Shown: piece by piece, positions 43,257 to 52,813 of the stretch
Layout: every line of letters begins with the position of its first letter
Position numbering within the stretch: position 1 is the stretch's first letter
DNA from: Gammaproteobacteria bacterium
Lineage (GTDB): Bacteria > Pseudomonadota > Gammaproteobacteria > UBA4575
Reading direction: 5' to 3'
Assembly (NCBI GenBank): GCA_026706595.1
Contig: JAPOYL010000011.1
Location: forward strand, 150,645-214,644
DNA: 64,000 nt
The notes under the pieces: generated by a model
What the model was told of the DNA's origin: nothing
Databases searched by the model: none
Seen by the model: only the letters and a program-made list of their open reading frames with translations
Position numbers and translations under genes: made by a program

Positions 43257-43405
43257 ATGAAGTTATGTGAGGCTTGCGGCCCGGCCAAGGGAACACGTCT
43301 CCGGGAACCCTTCTTGGGGAGGCGGGCGTCGTGGCGTGTCAAACTCTCCCCTGGTTGGCCGACTGGAAATTTCAAACAGGTACACTCCCGGTGCAGATGG
43401 ACAGG

Positions 43406-43576
43406 TTACCAGCGCGTGCTTTCGTCTTTGTTTGCTGAACCGGGCAGGGCAGGGGCACGGCGGCCCGAAGCCGAGTGACTCCAGAGCCAGTCAAACACCG
43501 GCCCCAGCGCCCACGCAATGGCGACAAGGGCGATCAGCACTAGGATGATGGTCAACAGTGCGAGGAGTCCATTCAT
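43406..43576 (-). CDS. 56-aa single-TM microprotein (not in the supplied ORF list)
   Basis: MNGLLALLTIILVLIALVAIAWALGPVFDWLWSHSASGRRAPALPGSANKDESTRW*. Confidence 0.55.
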   Translation of the reverse strand: MNGLLALLTIILVLIALVAIAWALGPVFDWLWSHSASGRRAPALPGSANKDESTRW

Positions 43577-43637
43577 GGGTTCAGCTATAAAAGTCTATGC
43601 CTGGAAATGAGAAACTGTTCCCTCTATTCTCAGGATT

Positions 43638-44741
43638 TCACTTGGCGAGCCAAGCATTGAAGCGCTGGTCAAGTTCGGCCCGGTAATCGGCCCACCAGAC
43701 GTAGTCAAACTTCAGGACCGTCTTGCTGTTTTCTGGATCGGTAGGCATGTGTGGCTTCATGTCGATGCCAAGCTCGGCATGCCTGCTCACCAGTGGCGCG
43801 GAAGAATGGCGGGCGGGCCCGTAAGAGATGTATTTTGCCTGGTCGGCCAGGCGCTGGGTACCGGTGGCAAATCTCAGATAGGCTTTAACTGCTTCCAGAT
43901 CTTTCACCCCTTTGGGCACCACCCAGCCGCCCAGGTCAAAGGCCTGCCAGTCCCACAGCATCGCGATCGGCTGGTTCTTTTCTGCAATGGCGGAAAACAG
44001 CCGACCGTTGTAGGCAGAGGCGATCACGACCTCGCCGTCGGCCAGCAGCTGCGGCGGCTGTGCGCCCTTTGACCACCAGACGACGTGCTCCTTGATGGTG
44101 TCCAGTTTCGCAAATGCCCGGTCCACGCCCTCCGGCGTACTCAGCACCGCGTACACCTCATCGCTCGGGACCCCATCGGCAATCAGGGCCCATTCCAGAT
44201 TGTTGATCGGTTTTTTCTCCAGCCCACGTTTGCCCGGAAAGGTCTCGAGGTCAAAGACGTCTGCGAGGGTGGAAGGCTGCCTGCCCTGGAATGCATCTGT
44301 GCGGTACCCGAAGGTGGTGGAATAGACGATCTGCGGGACAAAGCAGTTGGTCCCGCCCGGCGTCAGCGTGCCGGCAAAGAAGTCTTCAGAGGCCGGGGTG
44401 CCGTCGGGAGCGGGGGCCAGCCAGGTGTCCGGGTCGACCTCCTCGACCAGGCCCTCGTCGCATGCGGTGATCGCATCGGAGGCCACCATGTCGACCAGGT
44501 CCCAGGTGACACTGCCCGACTCGACCTGTGCGCGGACCTTGGCGAGCCCTTCCGCCCCGGAATCATCACTGATGATCCGGACTTCCGGGTTTTCAGCCAG
44601 GTAAGGGTCGTGATAGGCCTTTTGCTGGCTCGCGGTGTAGGCGCCGCCCCAGGACACGATGGTCAGGTCGATGGCATATGAATTTCCGGCTAGCAACACT
44701 GTACCCGCAACTACTGCGACCACACGCAAGAACTGTTTCAT
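43638..44741 (-). CDS. PotD/PotF-like (polyamine-type) ABC transporter substrate-binding protein
   Basis: Signal peptide; LTIVSWGGAYTASQQKAYHDPYLAENPEVRII. No transporter partners nearby. Confidence 0.82.
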   Translation of the reverse strand: MKQFLRVVAVVAGTVLLAGNSYAIDLTIVSWGGAYTASQQKAYHDPYLAENPEVRIISDDSGAEGLAKVRAQVESGSVTWDLVDMVASDAITACDEGLVEEVDPDTWLAPAPDGTPASEDFFAGTLTPGGTNCFVPQIVYSTTFGYRTDAFQGRQPSTLADVFDLETFPGKRGLEKKPINNLEWALIADGVPSDEVYAVLSTPEGVDRAFAKLDTIKEHVVWWSKGAQPPQLLADGEVVIASAYNGRLFSAIAEKNQPIAMLWDWQAFDLGGWVVPKGVKDLEAVKAYLRFATGTQRLADQAKYISYGPARHSSAPLVSRHAELGIDMKPHMPTDPENSKTVLKFDYVWWADYRAELDQRFNAWLAK

Positions 44742-44818
44742 GGGACACTCCTCGTTAGAGCTTGGTGAAAAATTTTCTTGAACAGTATACCCTCTAATAA
44801 CTCACCTTTCGTACTCAT

Positions 44819-46216
44819 ATGCTACGGGGTATCAATATGATGAATAACAATAATACGCTCACACTGATCTGCACCCTGATCCTTTTCCTGCTGCTTTCTC
44901 CCTTTGCAATCGCCGGAGGTGCGGTTGAGGACGAGACCGAGGCCTTGAAACAAAAGATCGGGCACCTGGAGCAGGAGCTCGCCGAGGTGCGCAAGAAGCT
45001 CGCCGAGGCCGAGGCCCAGAATGCTGCGCAGGCTGCCGTCAGCGAAGCGCCTGCGGTGCAACCCGTGCCGGGTCCCGTGAAAATCGGCGGCACCTTCGGC
45101 ATCAATTACGCCTACGGGGACTATGACAGCGGGCACCGCAGGAACGAGGACCTCGGGGACGTCGACCTTGAACTCTTCCGCCTGAACGCGGACCTGGACG
45201 CCGACGGATGGATCGGCCGGGTCGAGTACCGGTGGTATGACACCTACAGCATGATGCACACGGCCTGGCTCGGCTATGCGTCGGACCGCTACGGCACGCT
45301 CAAGGCCGGCATCGTGCGCGTGCCTTTCGGGCCCGGACCGTACGGGGTCTCGACCAGCTGGTTTTTCGACCAGCATTTCTACATCGGGCTGTCCGATGAC
45401 ATGGACCTGGGCATCCGCTGGACCAAGTCGTACGGCGATCTTGAAGTGGATCTCGCCTATTATCTCCAGGACGAGGGGGAATGGGACGGCGCCAGCCGCG
45501 ACAGCTCCCGCTACAGCTATGACCCCGTGACCTGGGATGAGCACGTCGATGCCGAGGGCGATGTCACCTGGGGTGCAGGCGAGAACGGCTTTGAGGAAGA
45601 CGGCCAGCTCAACCTTCGCATGATCTACGCCACCGAGCACTTCGGAGACCTGGGCGCATCCTTCCAGTATGGCTGGCTGGAGGGCAAGAACGTCGAGGAC
45701 AGCGGTGCCGACCATTTTGCTGTTTCTGCGCATGCAGAAAACACCTTCGGGGACTTCACGCTGCTGTCGCAGCTTTCCTACTACGAGTACGACATCACGG
45801 ATGATACGCCATGGGGAACAGGCGATCTGATCCCCATGGGGGCCTATGACTTCGCCTGGCTGGTGGCTTCCGAGGGATGGATCCCCGCCGTGTCGCTTCG
45901 CTACCACGGCATCGACACGTCCGGCATCCCCTGGATCGACAGCATCATGCCCTTTATCGAGTGGAGCACCATCCTCAAGGAAGAAAGCGACTTCAACGAC
46001 AGTACCCTGTGGAGCCTTGGGGCCCTGATGTACTGGGACCAGCTGTACATCTATGCCGAACTCGGGATCTCCGACGGCAACAACTTCGTTGGCGGCGAGG
46101 GCGATGTCTATTCCAACATCTACGATGGTGTTGGTGACGTGGGTGCCAACGGAAACGACCGCTGGAACAAGCGCTTCAACATCAACGTGCGCTACTACTT
46201 CAGCCTGTTCGAATAG
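44819..46216 (+). CDS. Outer-membrane porin with an N-terminal coiled coil
   Basis: Signal peptide, EALKQKIGHLEQELAEVRKKLAEAEA, amphipathic beta-strands, C-terminal NINVRYYFSLFE. Confidence 0.75.
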   Translation: MLRGINMMNNNNTLTLICTLILFLLLSPFAIAGGAVEDETEALKQKIGHLEQELAEVRKKLAEAEAQNAAQAAVSEAPAVQPVPGPVKIGGTFGINYAYGDYDSGHRRNEDLGDVDLELFRLNADLDADGWIGRVEYRWYDTYSMMHTAWLGYASDRYGTLKAGIVRVPFGPGPYGVSTSWFFDQHFYIGLSDDMDLGIRWTKSYGDLEVDLAYYLQDEGEWDGASRDSSRYSYDPVTWDEHVDAEGDVTWGAGENGFEEDGQLNLRMIYATEHFGDLGASFQYGWLEGKNVEDSGADHFAVSAHAENTFGDFTLLSQLSYYEYDITDDTPWGTGDLIPMGAYDFAWLVASEGWIPAVSLRYHGIDTSGIPWIDSIMPFIEWSTILKEESDFNDSTLWSLGALMYWDQLYIYAELGISDGNNFVGGEGDVYSNIYDGVGDVGANGNDRWNKRFNINVRYYFSLFE

Positions 46217-46402
46217 CAGTCCTGGATGGCGCCGGGGCATGAGGCTTGTCAGGAGGCCGGCAGGCACTGGGGTCGTTTCTCCGGGAATTCCTGCTGTACT
46301 GCCCGGGTGTATGACAGATATGCAACGGGATGTTCATCTCACTGATGCGGTGGAGCAAAGGCCGGTCTCCACCGCCCTGCCGGGCCTGGAAGGGGCTCCC
46401 AA

Positions 46403-48097
46403 CGCCTAGAACCGCACCCCGACATTGAGCCGTGCGGCATAGGCCTGGCTGTCGGCGTTGGCGCGGTGCCACGCCAGGGCGGACTCGAGCACCCACGGCC
46501 CGTACTCCCAGAGCAGCCCTGCCGACAGGTGCACGCGGTTCTGCTCGGGGGTGGCCTCAAGCGTCTCGCCGGAGACCGTGGCGCGGGTGTCGGTATCACG
46601 AAACGCGTGCTCCAGGTGCAGTGCACCCCACAGCACGCCCTGGCCCCCTGCCGCCCCATAGGTGCGATCGGCCATCAGCCCCAGGCTGGCGCGGTAGCGC
46701 TCGGTCTGCGGGAACGACACCCGCGCGCCCACGGCATCGGTGAAGCGCTCGACCGAGAGCCGGGTGTGGTGCAGGCGCAGATGCGGGCTCCAGTGCACGC
46801 CCGCGCCCCAGTGCAGGCGATGCCCGGTCTCGACCCGCAGGTCCATGCGCTCGGCCTCCACCCCCGAGACCAGCCGCCCGACGGTGTCCGAGGAGGCCTC
46901 CAGGGTGTAGTCCGTCCAGGCGGCCCGCCCGGTGGCATAGCTGCCGTTGCCATGGTGATAGTGCGCATCGAGCGACAGGCCCTTGCCGCGGGCACGGAGG
47001 TCGCCGCCCCGGACCGGTGAGGACACGTCCGCCGTTGCCGAGACGTGGTGCACCGAGGCACGGACCCGGTGGTGGCGGCCCTGCAGGATCTGGCCACCGG
47101 CCCGCACGACGAGGTGCTCGGCATCAAAGTGCGCGCCTACGGTGGAGCGTGCCGGGTCGTGCTCGCCGGTGCTGGCGGACAGTTCCATCCAGACCGGCAG
47201 GTCGGGGGTGCGCAGGCTGTGGAGGGCCCCGGCCTGCGTGTGCAGGCCGAGCAGGAACTCCGGCAGCGCCTCGTACAGCGCCGCACGCGGCGCATACGTC
47301 TCCACCAGTACCGGACCCGCAGGCTCCGCAGGTTCGAACTCGGGTATAGACCCGGATCCGGGTTCCGGCGCAGGTTCGGGCGGACCGGGATCGGGCGGCG
47401 GAGGTGGCGGAGGTGGCGGAGGTGATGGCGTGGTGCAGTTGGGCGGGGTGCCCACCATACCGGCCGGGCACCGGGCTACCATCGCTACCTCCATGAAGTC
47501 CTCTGCATTGAAGTCGCGGTCGGCGATCACGCCCGCGGCCCGCGCGCTGAAGGTCCACGGGTCCGTGCTGCGGTCACTCACCTTCACGCCTTGCGCCTGC
47601 ATCGTCACATCCCATGCCCCGTTGCGGGCCACCGCATTCGCCACCACGCCCGTATCCGCATCGTGAAGCTTCTCGCCATTGACGTAAATGGCCGTGCCGC
47701 CGCCATCGTTGAGGATCCAGCCCCCGCCCAGGGCCGCGGCCAGCCAGTTGCCGGTCCCCGCCATCTGCGCCCCGCCGGGGTTCAGGTCCACCCGCAGCTT
47801 GGGCGCGATCGCCGCCATGCTCTCGTCGATGCCGATGGTCTGCGGATCGTCTGCCACCGCGGGTACGGTGCCCGTGGCCAGGATGGCGATGTCCGAACCG
47901 GACGTGATGCTGCCTGAAGGCCCGAGGATGACCCGCCCGCCGCCCGCCAGGAACACCCCTTCGGCCGCACTCGTGATCGCACCGTTCACCGTCACCGTCT
48001 GGCGGCGGTAGCCGTTGGCATCCAGGCCCGCGACACGACCCGGGGCATCGCCGCTGAGCCTGCCCATCTGCACCCCCCGGGCGCCCGCACCGCTGAC
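46403..48097 (-). repeat. ~1,695 bp direct repeat, copy 1 (3' module of autotransporter 1)
   Basis: Appears identical to 60785-62479 with a constant offset of 14,382; ORFs in several frames are also identical. Confidence 0.95.
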
Positions 48098-49291
48098 GGT
48101 GATCGGGCCGCGGAGCGCAATGTCGATATCCCCGGTCCCTTCATGCAGCCCGTAGATGCCGTGGGAATATGCCCCAGCTGTGGTAATGGAGCCATCCTGT
48201 ACATCGATATCAACATTACCGGTACCCGAATTGTATCCTTGAATGCCATAGGAAGCGGTCTGTCCCTGATCATTGGTGGCAGTGCTTTCCGTGCGGATTG
48301 TGCTGTCCCGCACATCGATAATGACGTCACCCGAAACCGTGGCCAGTCCTTCGCGTCCAGTGTAAATGCCGTAACTGCCTCTGCCCGTGGTGACAATGGT
48401 GCTGCTGTCCTTCACTGTGGTTCGGGCATCACCCCGACCCACGGCACGAGTGTTCCAGATTCCCCGTCCTGCCGACGTGATCGTGCTGCCCTGGAGGCTC
48501 AATGACGAGTCAAATTCCTCAGCATCGGTGGTTTGGCCTTGCTGCTGCTGGTAGACACCGATGCGCGATGCATTGATGGCGGTGCCAGCCAACAGGTCGA
48601 TTGTGACATTGCCCTTCACGTAGTGTTCGACAGCGATCCCATCCCCCTCGGTATCCCCCTGCGCACGGATCGCGCTCGCAGACTCCAAGGTGACCTCAAC
48701 ATTCCCCTCGCCATCATGTGTGATGCGAATCCCCCGGGACCGCCTGCCGCTGACATCGATGATTGCCCTCTCCCTCAGTTTGACCTCGATATCCCCGCTG
48801 CCGGGAGTGGAAAACGTACCATGGTGGGCAAAGATTCCATGGGCTTGCAAGCCGGTGGTGGTGATGGTGCTTTCCGACGGGTTTTCCATACCGTTTGATG
48901 AGACATCGATGGTGATATCGCCCATGCCCGTATGCTCGGCTTGGATGCCGTATGCGGAGCTGCCCGTGGTGGCAATGGTGCTTATGGCCTGTGGGGTTTC
49001 CGTACCGCCAGAGGTGATATTGATGGTGATGTCACCGGTGCCCTCATGCTTGCCATGAATTCCAGATACATTATTGGCCATCGTGTCAATGTCGACATTT
49101 TCTCCGTTAATGCTGATGCTGTCGGTGGAAGAAGCCCCCTTCGTGCATTTGAGCCAATACGTTCCGCTGCTTGGCACAGCGTCGGAATCGCTGCACACCT
49201 GAACCTCCGATGCCTGCATGTCACCCAGGGCAAGCATGGTGACCCCGACCAAGATCCGCATGGCAGGACGTATCCTGCAGGCGTGGGTCAT
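46406..49291 (-). CDS. Autotransporter-like adhesin, copy 1 (961 aa)
   Basis: Repeats of the type GTGDITINI / GMGDITIDV, Pro-rich linker, C-terminal beta-barrel ending LNVGVRF. Confidence 0.82.
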   Translation of the reverse strand: MTHACRIRPAMRILVGVTMLALGDMQASEVQVCSDSDAVPSSGTYWLKCTKGASSTDSISINGENVDIDTMANNVSGIHGKHEGTGDITINITSGGTETPQAISTIATTGSSAYGIQAEHTGMGDITIDVSSNGMENPSESTITTTGLQAHGIFAHHGTFSTPGSGDIEVKLRERAIIDVSGRRSRGIRITHDGEGNVEVTLESASAIRAQGDTEGDGIAVEHYVKGNVTIDLLAGTAINASRIGVYQQQQGQTTDAEEFDSSLSLQGSTITSAGRGIWNTRAVGRGDARTTVKDSSTIVTTGRGSYGIYTGREGLATVSGDVIIDVRDSTIRTESTATNDQGQTASYGIQGYNSGTGNVDIDVQDGSITTAGAYSHGIYGLHEGTGDIDIALRGPITVSGAGARGVQMGRLSGDAPGRVAGLDANGYRRQTVTVNGAITSAAEGVFLAGGGRVILGPSGSITSGSDIAILATGTVPAVADDPQTIGIDESMAAIAPKLRVDLNPGGAQMAGTGNWLAAALGGGWILNDGGGTAIYVNGEKLHDADTGVVANAVARNGAWDVTMQAQGVKVSDRSTDPWTFSARAAGVIADRDFNAEDFMEVAMVARCPAGMVGTPPNCTTPSPPPPPPPPPPDPGPPEPAPEPGSGSIPEFEPAEPAGPVLVETYAPRAALYEALPEFLLGLHTQAGALHSLRTPDLPVWMELSASTGEHDPARSTVGAHFDAEHLVVRAGGQILQGRHHRVRASVHHVSATADVSSPVRGGDLRARGKGLSLDAHYHHGNGSYATGRAAWTDYTLEASSDTVGRLVSGVEAERMDLRVETGHRLHWGAGVHWSPHLRLHHTRLSVERFTDAVGARVSFPQTERYRASLGLMADRTYGAAGGQGVLWGALHLEHAFRDTDTRATVSGETLEATPEQNRVHLSAGLLWEYGPWVLESALAWHRANADSQAYAARLNVGVRF

Positions 49292-49322
49292 GGCAGATAG
49301 CCAACAGGAAAGCTGGTACTGA

Positions 49323-49331
49323 GGGGGGGGG
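49323..49331 (-). repeat. Poly-C9 (coding strand) tract upstream of autotransporter 1
   Basis: + strand G9; lies between an upstream ATG (49344) and the annotated ATG (49291). Confidence 0.9.
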
Positions 49332-49492
49332 TTGATAAACTCATTTCAGAAAATATCCTCAGCACTCACCGGCTTGCTTGATAATGAGTGCAGGCTTGTC
49401 CACGAAAGCTGTACGCTCGCGCCAGATTGAATCCAGCCAGTCGATCTAGAGGCCTGGCGTTCTTTCAGGGGATGATGTGCCATGGCTGGTTT

Positions 49493-49726
49493 TCATGAGG
49501 GGTTTTCGTTCCGGCTTCGGGACAGGGGCTGTAACCGGTCGATGACGTGCTTAAGGGAATCACGTATTTCAACCATGTCATCGACGGTGAGCTCAAGCGT
49601 GGACACGTGAAAGCCGCACTGCCTGCACTGGTAGCGCCGCCACCGGACATAGAGATGATGTGTGCGGGAGTTGACGCAACGCATCCCTTGTACGGGTTCG
49701 CAGTTCGGGCAATTCACAGTTGGCAA
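49493..49726 (-). CDS. Small zinc-ribbon protein, 77 aa
   Basis: VNCPNCEPVQGMRC...YQCRQCGFHVSTLE: paired CxxC motifs. Confidence 0.55.
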   Translation of the reverse strand: MPTVNCPNCEPVQGMRCVNSRTHHLYVRWRRYQCRQCGFHVSTLELTVDDMVEIRDSLKHVIDRLQPLSRSRNENPS

Positions 49727-50282
49727 AATCGGCAGTGTGGCTCCTTGCGGGAATGCATGATGCCATAAAAGCCCGATACGTGGTTAACCCATCCCCGGAT
49801 TGCCCGCCGCCGAGGTTGGAAAGGGTGCATCATGTGCAAGAGTCAGTCGGATGGGAAATCCGAGCGCAGAGGTGCCGGAACCTGGTTGATGCCTGCCCCG
49901 TAAGGATGATGGATTTCGTGTCGACACACAGCCAGATCCTTGACCTTTAGCCCGATCTCGTCAAAGAAGTCCAGGATCGTTGTGTGAGTGAGCAGATGCG
50001 AGACCGGACCGTGGCAGATCACGGGCATGGCACCCATTCCGCCCATGGTCGAAGACCAAAAAGAACATCTCGTTGAGCAATAGTTTCATCACCAGGGGTT
50101 TCGCTTCTGTCCCTCATCTGAACCCTGGTGCGGTCACTGCAGCAGCCGGATAACGCTATTTTTCAGCCTGTTGCCTGAAATTTGCACTAATTACAGGGGC
50201 TCTATTGGTTTCATGATCAAAAATTACTTGTTTACGAATTAGTAATTATCCTCTACACTTCACCTCGTCAACACTACGAAAA

Positions 50283-50419
50283 ACCCGGAGCCGGGTTACC
50301 TGCTGAATACAACACTTGTATAGGCGCAGGAAAACAGGCTTGTATTCCTTGCCTTGGAATAGGCAGGAACTTCCACTTTTTCGTAGATGTTGACAATGGC
50401 CCGGCACCTATGGCCGGAA
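50283..50419 (+). repeat. Putative structured element, copy A, just upstream of a surface lipoprotein gene
   Basis: AACCCGGAGCCGGGTT hairpin, ACCTGCTGAATACAACA, hairpins ATACAA-CAC-TTGTAT and TATTCC-TTGCCTT-GGAATA, CAATGGCCCGGCACC. Confidence 0.55.
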
Positions 50420-50451
50420 ACCTTCAATAGTCTATAGAGGATGGTGGGAGC

Positions 50452-51942
50452 ATGAATATGAGAAGTTTTCCAATTAAAATGGCCTCGGTGTGCCTGATGG
50501 CTATTTCACTCTTTATGTATGGCTGTGGCGGCGGTGGCGGCGGCAGTGACCCAGAACCAGGTGGCGAAGGAACTGGAGCTGAAAATGGAGAAAGTACAGC
50601 TATGCAGTGCCCTGAAGGACAAATGGGCACATACCCAGACTGTATGCCAGCAGGTCCTACGGCAGCCGAAAGGGATGCAGAAGGAAAAGCGCTGGATAGT
50701 GCCATAAGTAAGGCTGTAAATAATACAGGGGCATTCCAAGATACAACGGATGCTACGATCACAGGGATTGTTACCAGTGGGATGCCTGCTAGCAATTCAA
50801 AGTTCGGGAAGTCCGATGAAGCACCCCACAGCATAGATGGTCGGAACGTCAATGTTTATGAAAGATCAAACGCGGGCCCGGCATCTACGGACCTAGTTGT
50901 GCTCTACAACGATAAGGCCGCAGATAAACCGACAGCATATGGAACCGTGTATCCAAATGCGGACAGTTCGACCATCGAGGGTATCAGTAGCATTAGTAGC
51001 GGTGTCATCACCTTTACTGCTGACACTGCGGCATTCTCAAGCAAGATCAAGGGCAATTTCTTTGACAGCATAGGGAATAGCCAACAGGGCAATACTGTTG
51101 CGGACAACGCCGAGACTGCAACCATAAAGGAACATGAACATAAAGGGATCTTTGACACGGTACCTGGGAAGTTCACATGTGGTGACGGTACATCCACTTG
51201 TAGCGCCAGTCGCACCGCTGCTGGTGTGCTGTCACTGTCAGCAGGGTGGACATTCACCCCGGACCCACAGGAAGCAGGGGCTGCACAGTACACCGTACCG
51301 GTAGCAGATGCTGACTACCTGCGCTTTGGTTTCTGGAAAAATACAGGAAAGAACGACAAGGGTGAGACCACCTTTACCGTTGACCCGCTATATGGTGGAA
51401 CAATGCCGATCAACACAAGTGAGCTCAGCCCCGCTCAGGGCACCTTGTATACCGGCACTGCCAAGTATGTTGGTAAGGCTACCGGCAAGTATGTCAGGAA
51501 GACATTTACCTCGGATAATGATCCTGAGCACTACTTCCCGGGACAGTTCACAGCTGATGCGAGCCTGACTGCCTCCTTTGGAGGCGGCGGTATTGCGGCG
51601 GACTCCCAATATGGTGTTGTAGGTAAAATCAGCAATTTCAAGGACGGAGATACAGCCATAGACAATTCCTGGACATTGGAGTTACAACGCGCTGGCTTTG
51701 GTTCTGGAGAGGATTCCCTTCATGCTACCAGTGGTGTGTTTTCTGGGATTACCGAGGGTGACAAAGCGCTTGAAGGCAACTGGGAAGGCCAATTTTTTGG
51801 ATCCGCACCTCAGCTAGATGCTGACACGGAAACTGATGGTAATCAGCAGGCCTTTCCTACAGGTATTGCTGGACAGTTCGATGGCCGCTTCACAAATGGA
51901 AGTGTATTGGGCTCCTTTGGAGCAGCACATCAAGACAACTAA
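50452..51942 (+). CDS. TbpB-like surface lipoprotein, 496 aa
   Basis: Lipobox SLFMYGCGGGGGGS; barrel-like YVGKATGKYVRKTF...PGQFTADASLTASFGG and PTGIAGQFDGRFTNGSVLGSFGA. Confidence 0.8.
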   Translation: MNMRSFPIKMASVCLMAISLFMYGCGGGGGGSDPEPGGEGTGAENGESTAMQCPEGQMGTYPDCMPAGPTAAERDAEGKALDSAISKAVNNTGAFQDTTDATITGIVTSGMPASNSKFGKSDEAPHSIDGRNVNVYERSNAGPASTDLVVLYNDKAADKPTAYGTVYPNADSSTIEGISSISSGVITFTADTAAFSSKIKGNFFDSIGNSQQGNTVADNAETATIKEHEHKGIFDTVPGKFTCGDGTSTCSASRTAAGVLSLSAGWTFTPDPQEAGAAQYTVPVADADYLRFGFWKNTGKNDKGETTFTVDPLYGGTMPINTSELSPAQGTLYTGTAKYVGKATGKYVRKTFTSDNDPEHYFPGQFTADASLTASFGGGGIAADSQYGVVGKISNFKDGDTAIDNSWTLELQRAGFGSGEDSLHATSGVFSGITEGDKALEGNWEGQFFGSAPQLDADTETDGNQQAFPTGIAGQFDGRFTNGSVLGSFGAAHQDN

Positions 51943-52038
51943 AATCTCTTGAAGGAACAAGAGGGGTGTTTGATGATTTCTCATCCCGCTTGTGCAGTGA
52001 GTAATCGAAGCTCCCAAATTTCGTTCGCTCACGAACCC

Positions 52039-52064
52039 GGGGCAGGTGCTAACGAACCTGCCCC
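52039..52064 (+). terminator. Inverted repeat downstream of the 50452 lipoprotein gene, possible terminator
   Basis: GGGGCAGGTgctaacgAACCTGCCCC followed by a weak pyrimidine stretch. Confidence 0.4.
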
Positions 52065-52261
52065 ATCTCTTTCCAGGAGCACGGGCATCAGGTCTTGGTA
52101 GAGTCAGCATCCTCCAATCTCCAGCAGCCCCTGCTCTCTTTCGAATAGACAAGGATAAGGAACATCAGTTGAATTCCCCGAATGATTCGCGGGCCTTTTG
52201 GGTCCGAGTGAAGTAGACATCACTCGGAGCTCCTGAAACACCGAGATCCAAGACAGTCCCG

Positions 52262-52516
52262 GTGTCTCACTTCCTAAGGATGTACATCTACAACATCAAA
52301 TCGGTCAATGGAAATTGCGTGTACACAACGCTCGCAACCGACACCAGTCATGCGCTTAGGGAGTTCTCCCGACAACTGGGCAAGTGCCTGGCACTCAACA
52401 CGACAGAAGACACCCGGCCAGCCTACATAATGGGCCAGCGGGTCATACAGGCTGGGGACGATGCGGCGGCATTGAACTTCGGCATCCGCGTGTACGATGT
52501 CACCGGGCTTTATTAA
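52262..52516 (+). CDS. Hypothetical protein, 84 aa
   Basis: Open frame; no family recognised. Confidence 0.35.
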   Translation: MSHFLRMYIYNIKSVNGNCVYTTLATDTSHALREFSRQLGKCLALNTTEDTRPAYIMGQRVIQAGDDAAALNFGIRVYDVTGLY

Positions 52517-52813
52517 TGATCTCCTGAGGAGAGGGCTTCGAGGACCGTGCAAGGCATCTGTGCACAAAGCCTGGAACCACTTTACAGGCGATACGCAGAG
52601 GGCATGCTTGCATCTACACTCGGTGCCTCTATGCCATAGGAACGGAAATCGGCACATGAAAACCTGGTTCCAATAAGACTTGGTGCCCAGTGCTAGGAGA
52701 GGGCTGGCACTCATCGTGCAGGGTATCTCTCGCGGACAGGCAGCAGAAATGTGTCAAGTTGTTGAGAATAGCCCCAACCTCCCCGGATTCCTGATGCAAA
52801 CCCGTCCTAGACG

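Noticed and set aside
44822-46267. 481-aa ORF antisense to the porin
   Set aside because: The plus-strand frame is a coherent porin with signal peptide; the antisense ORF is a by-product of GC-rich codon usage.
46983-47666. Gly/Pro-rich plus-strand ORFs over the autotransporters (also 61365-62048)
   Set aside because: They are the complement of the proline-rich linker and barrel; identical in both copies only because the DNA is identical.
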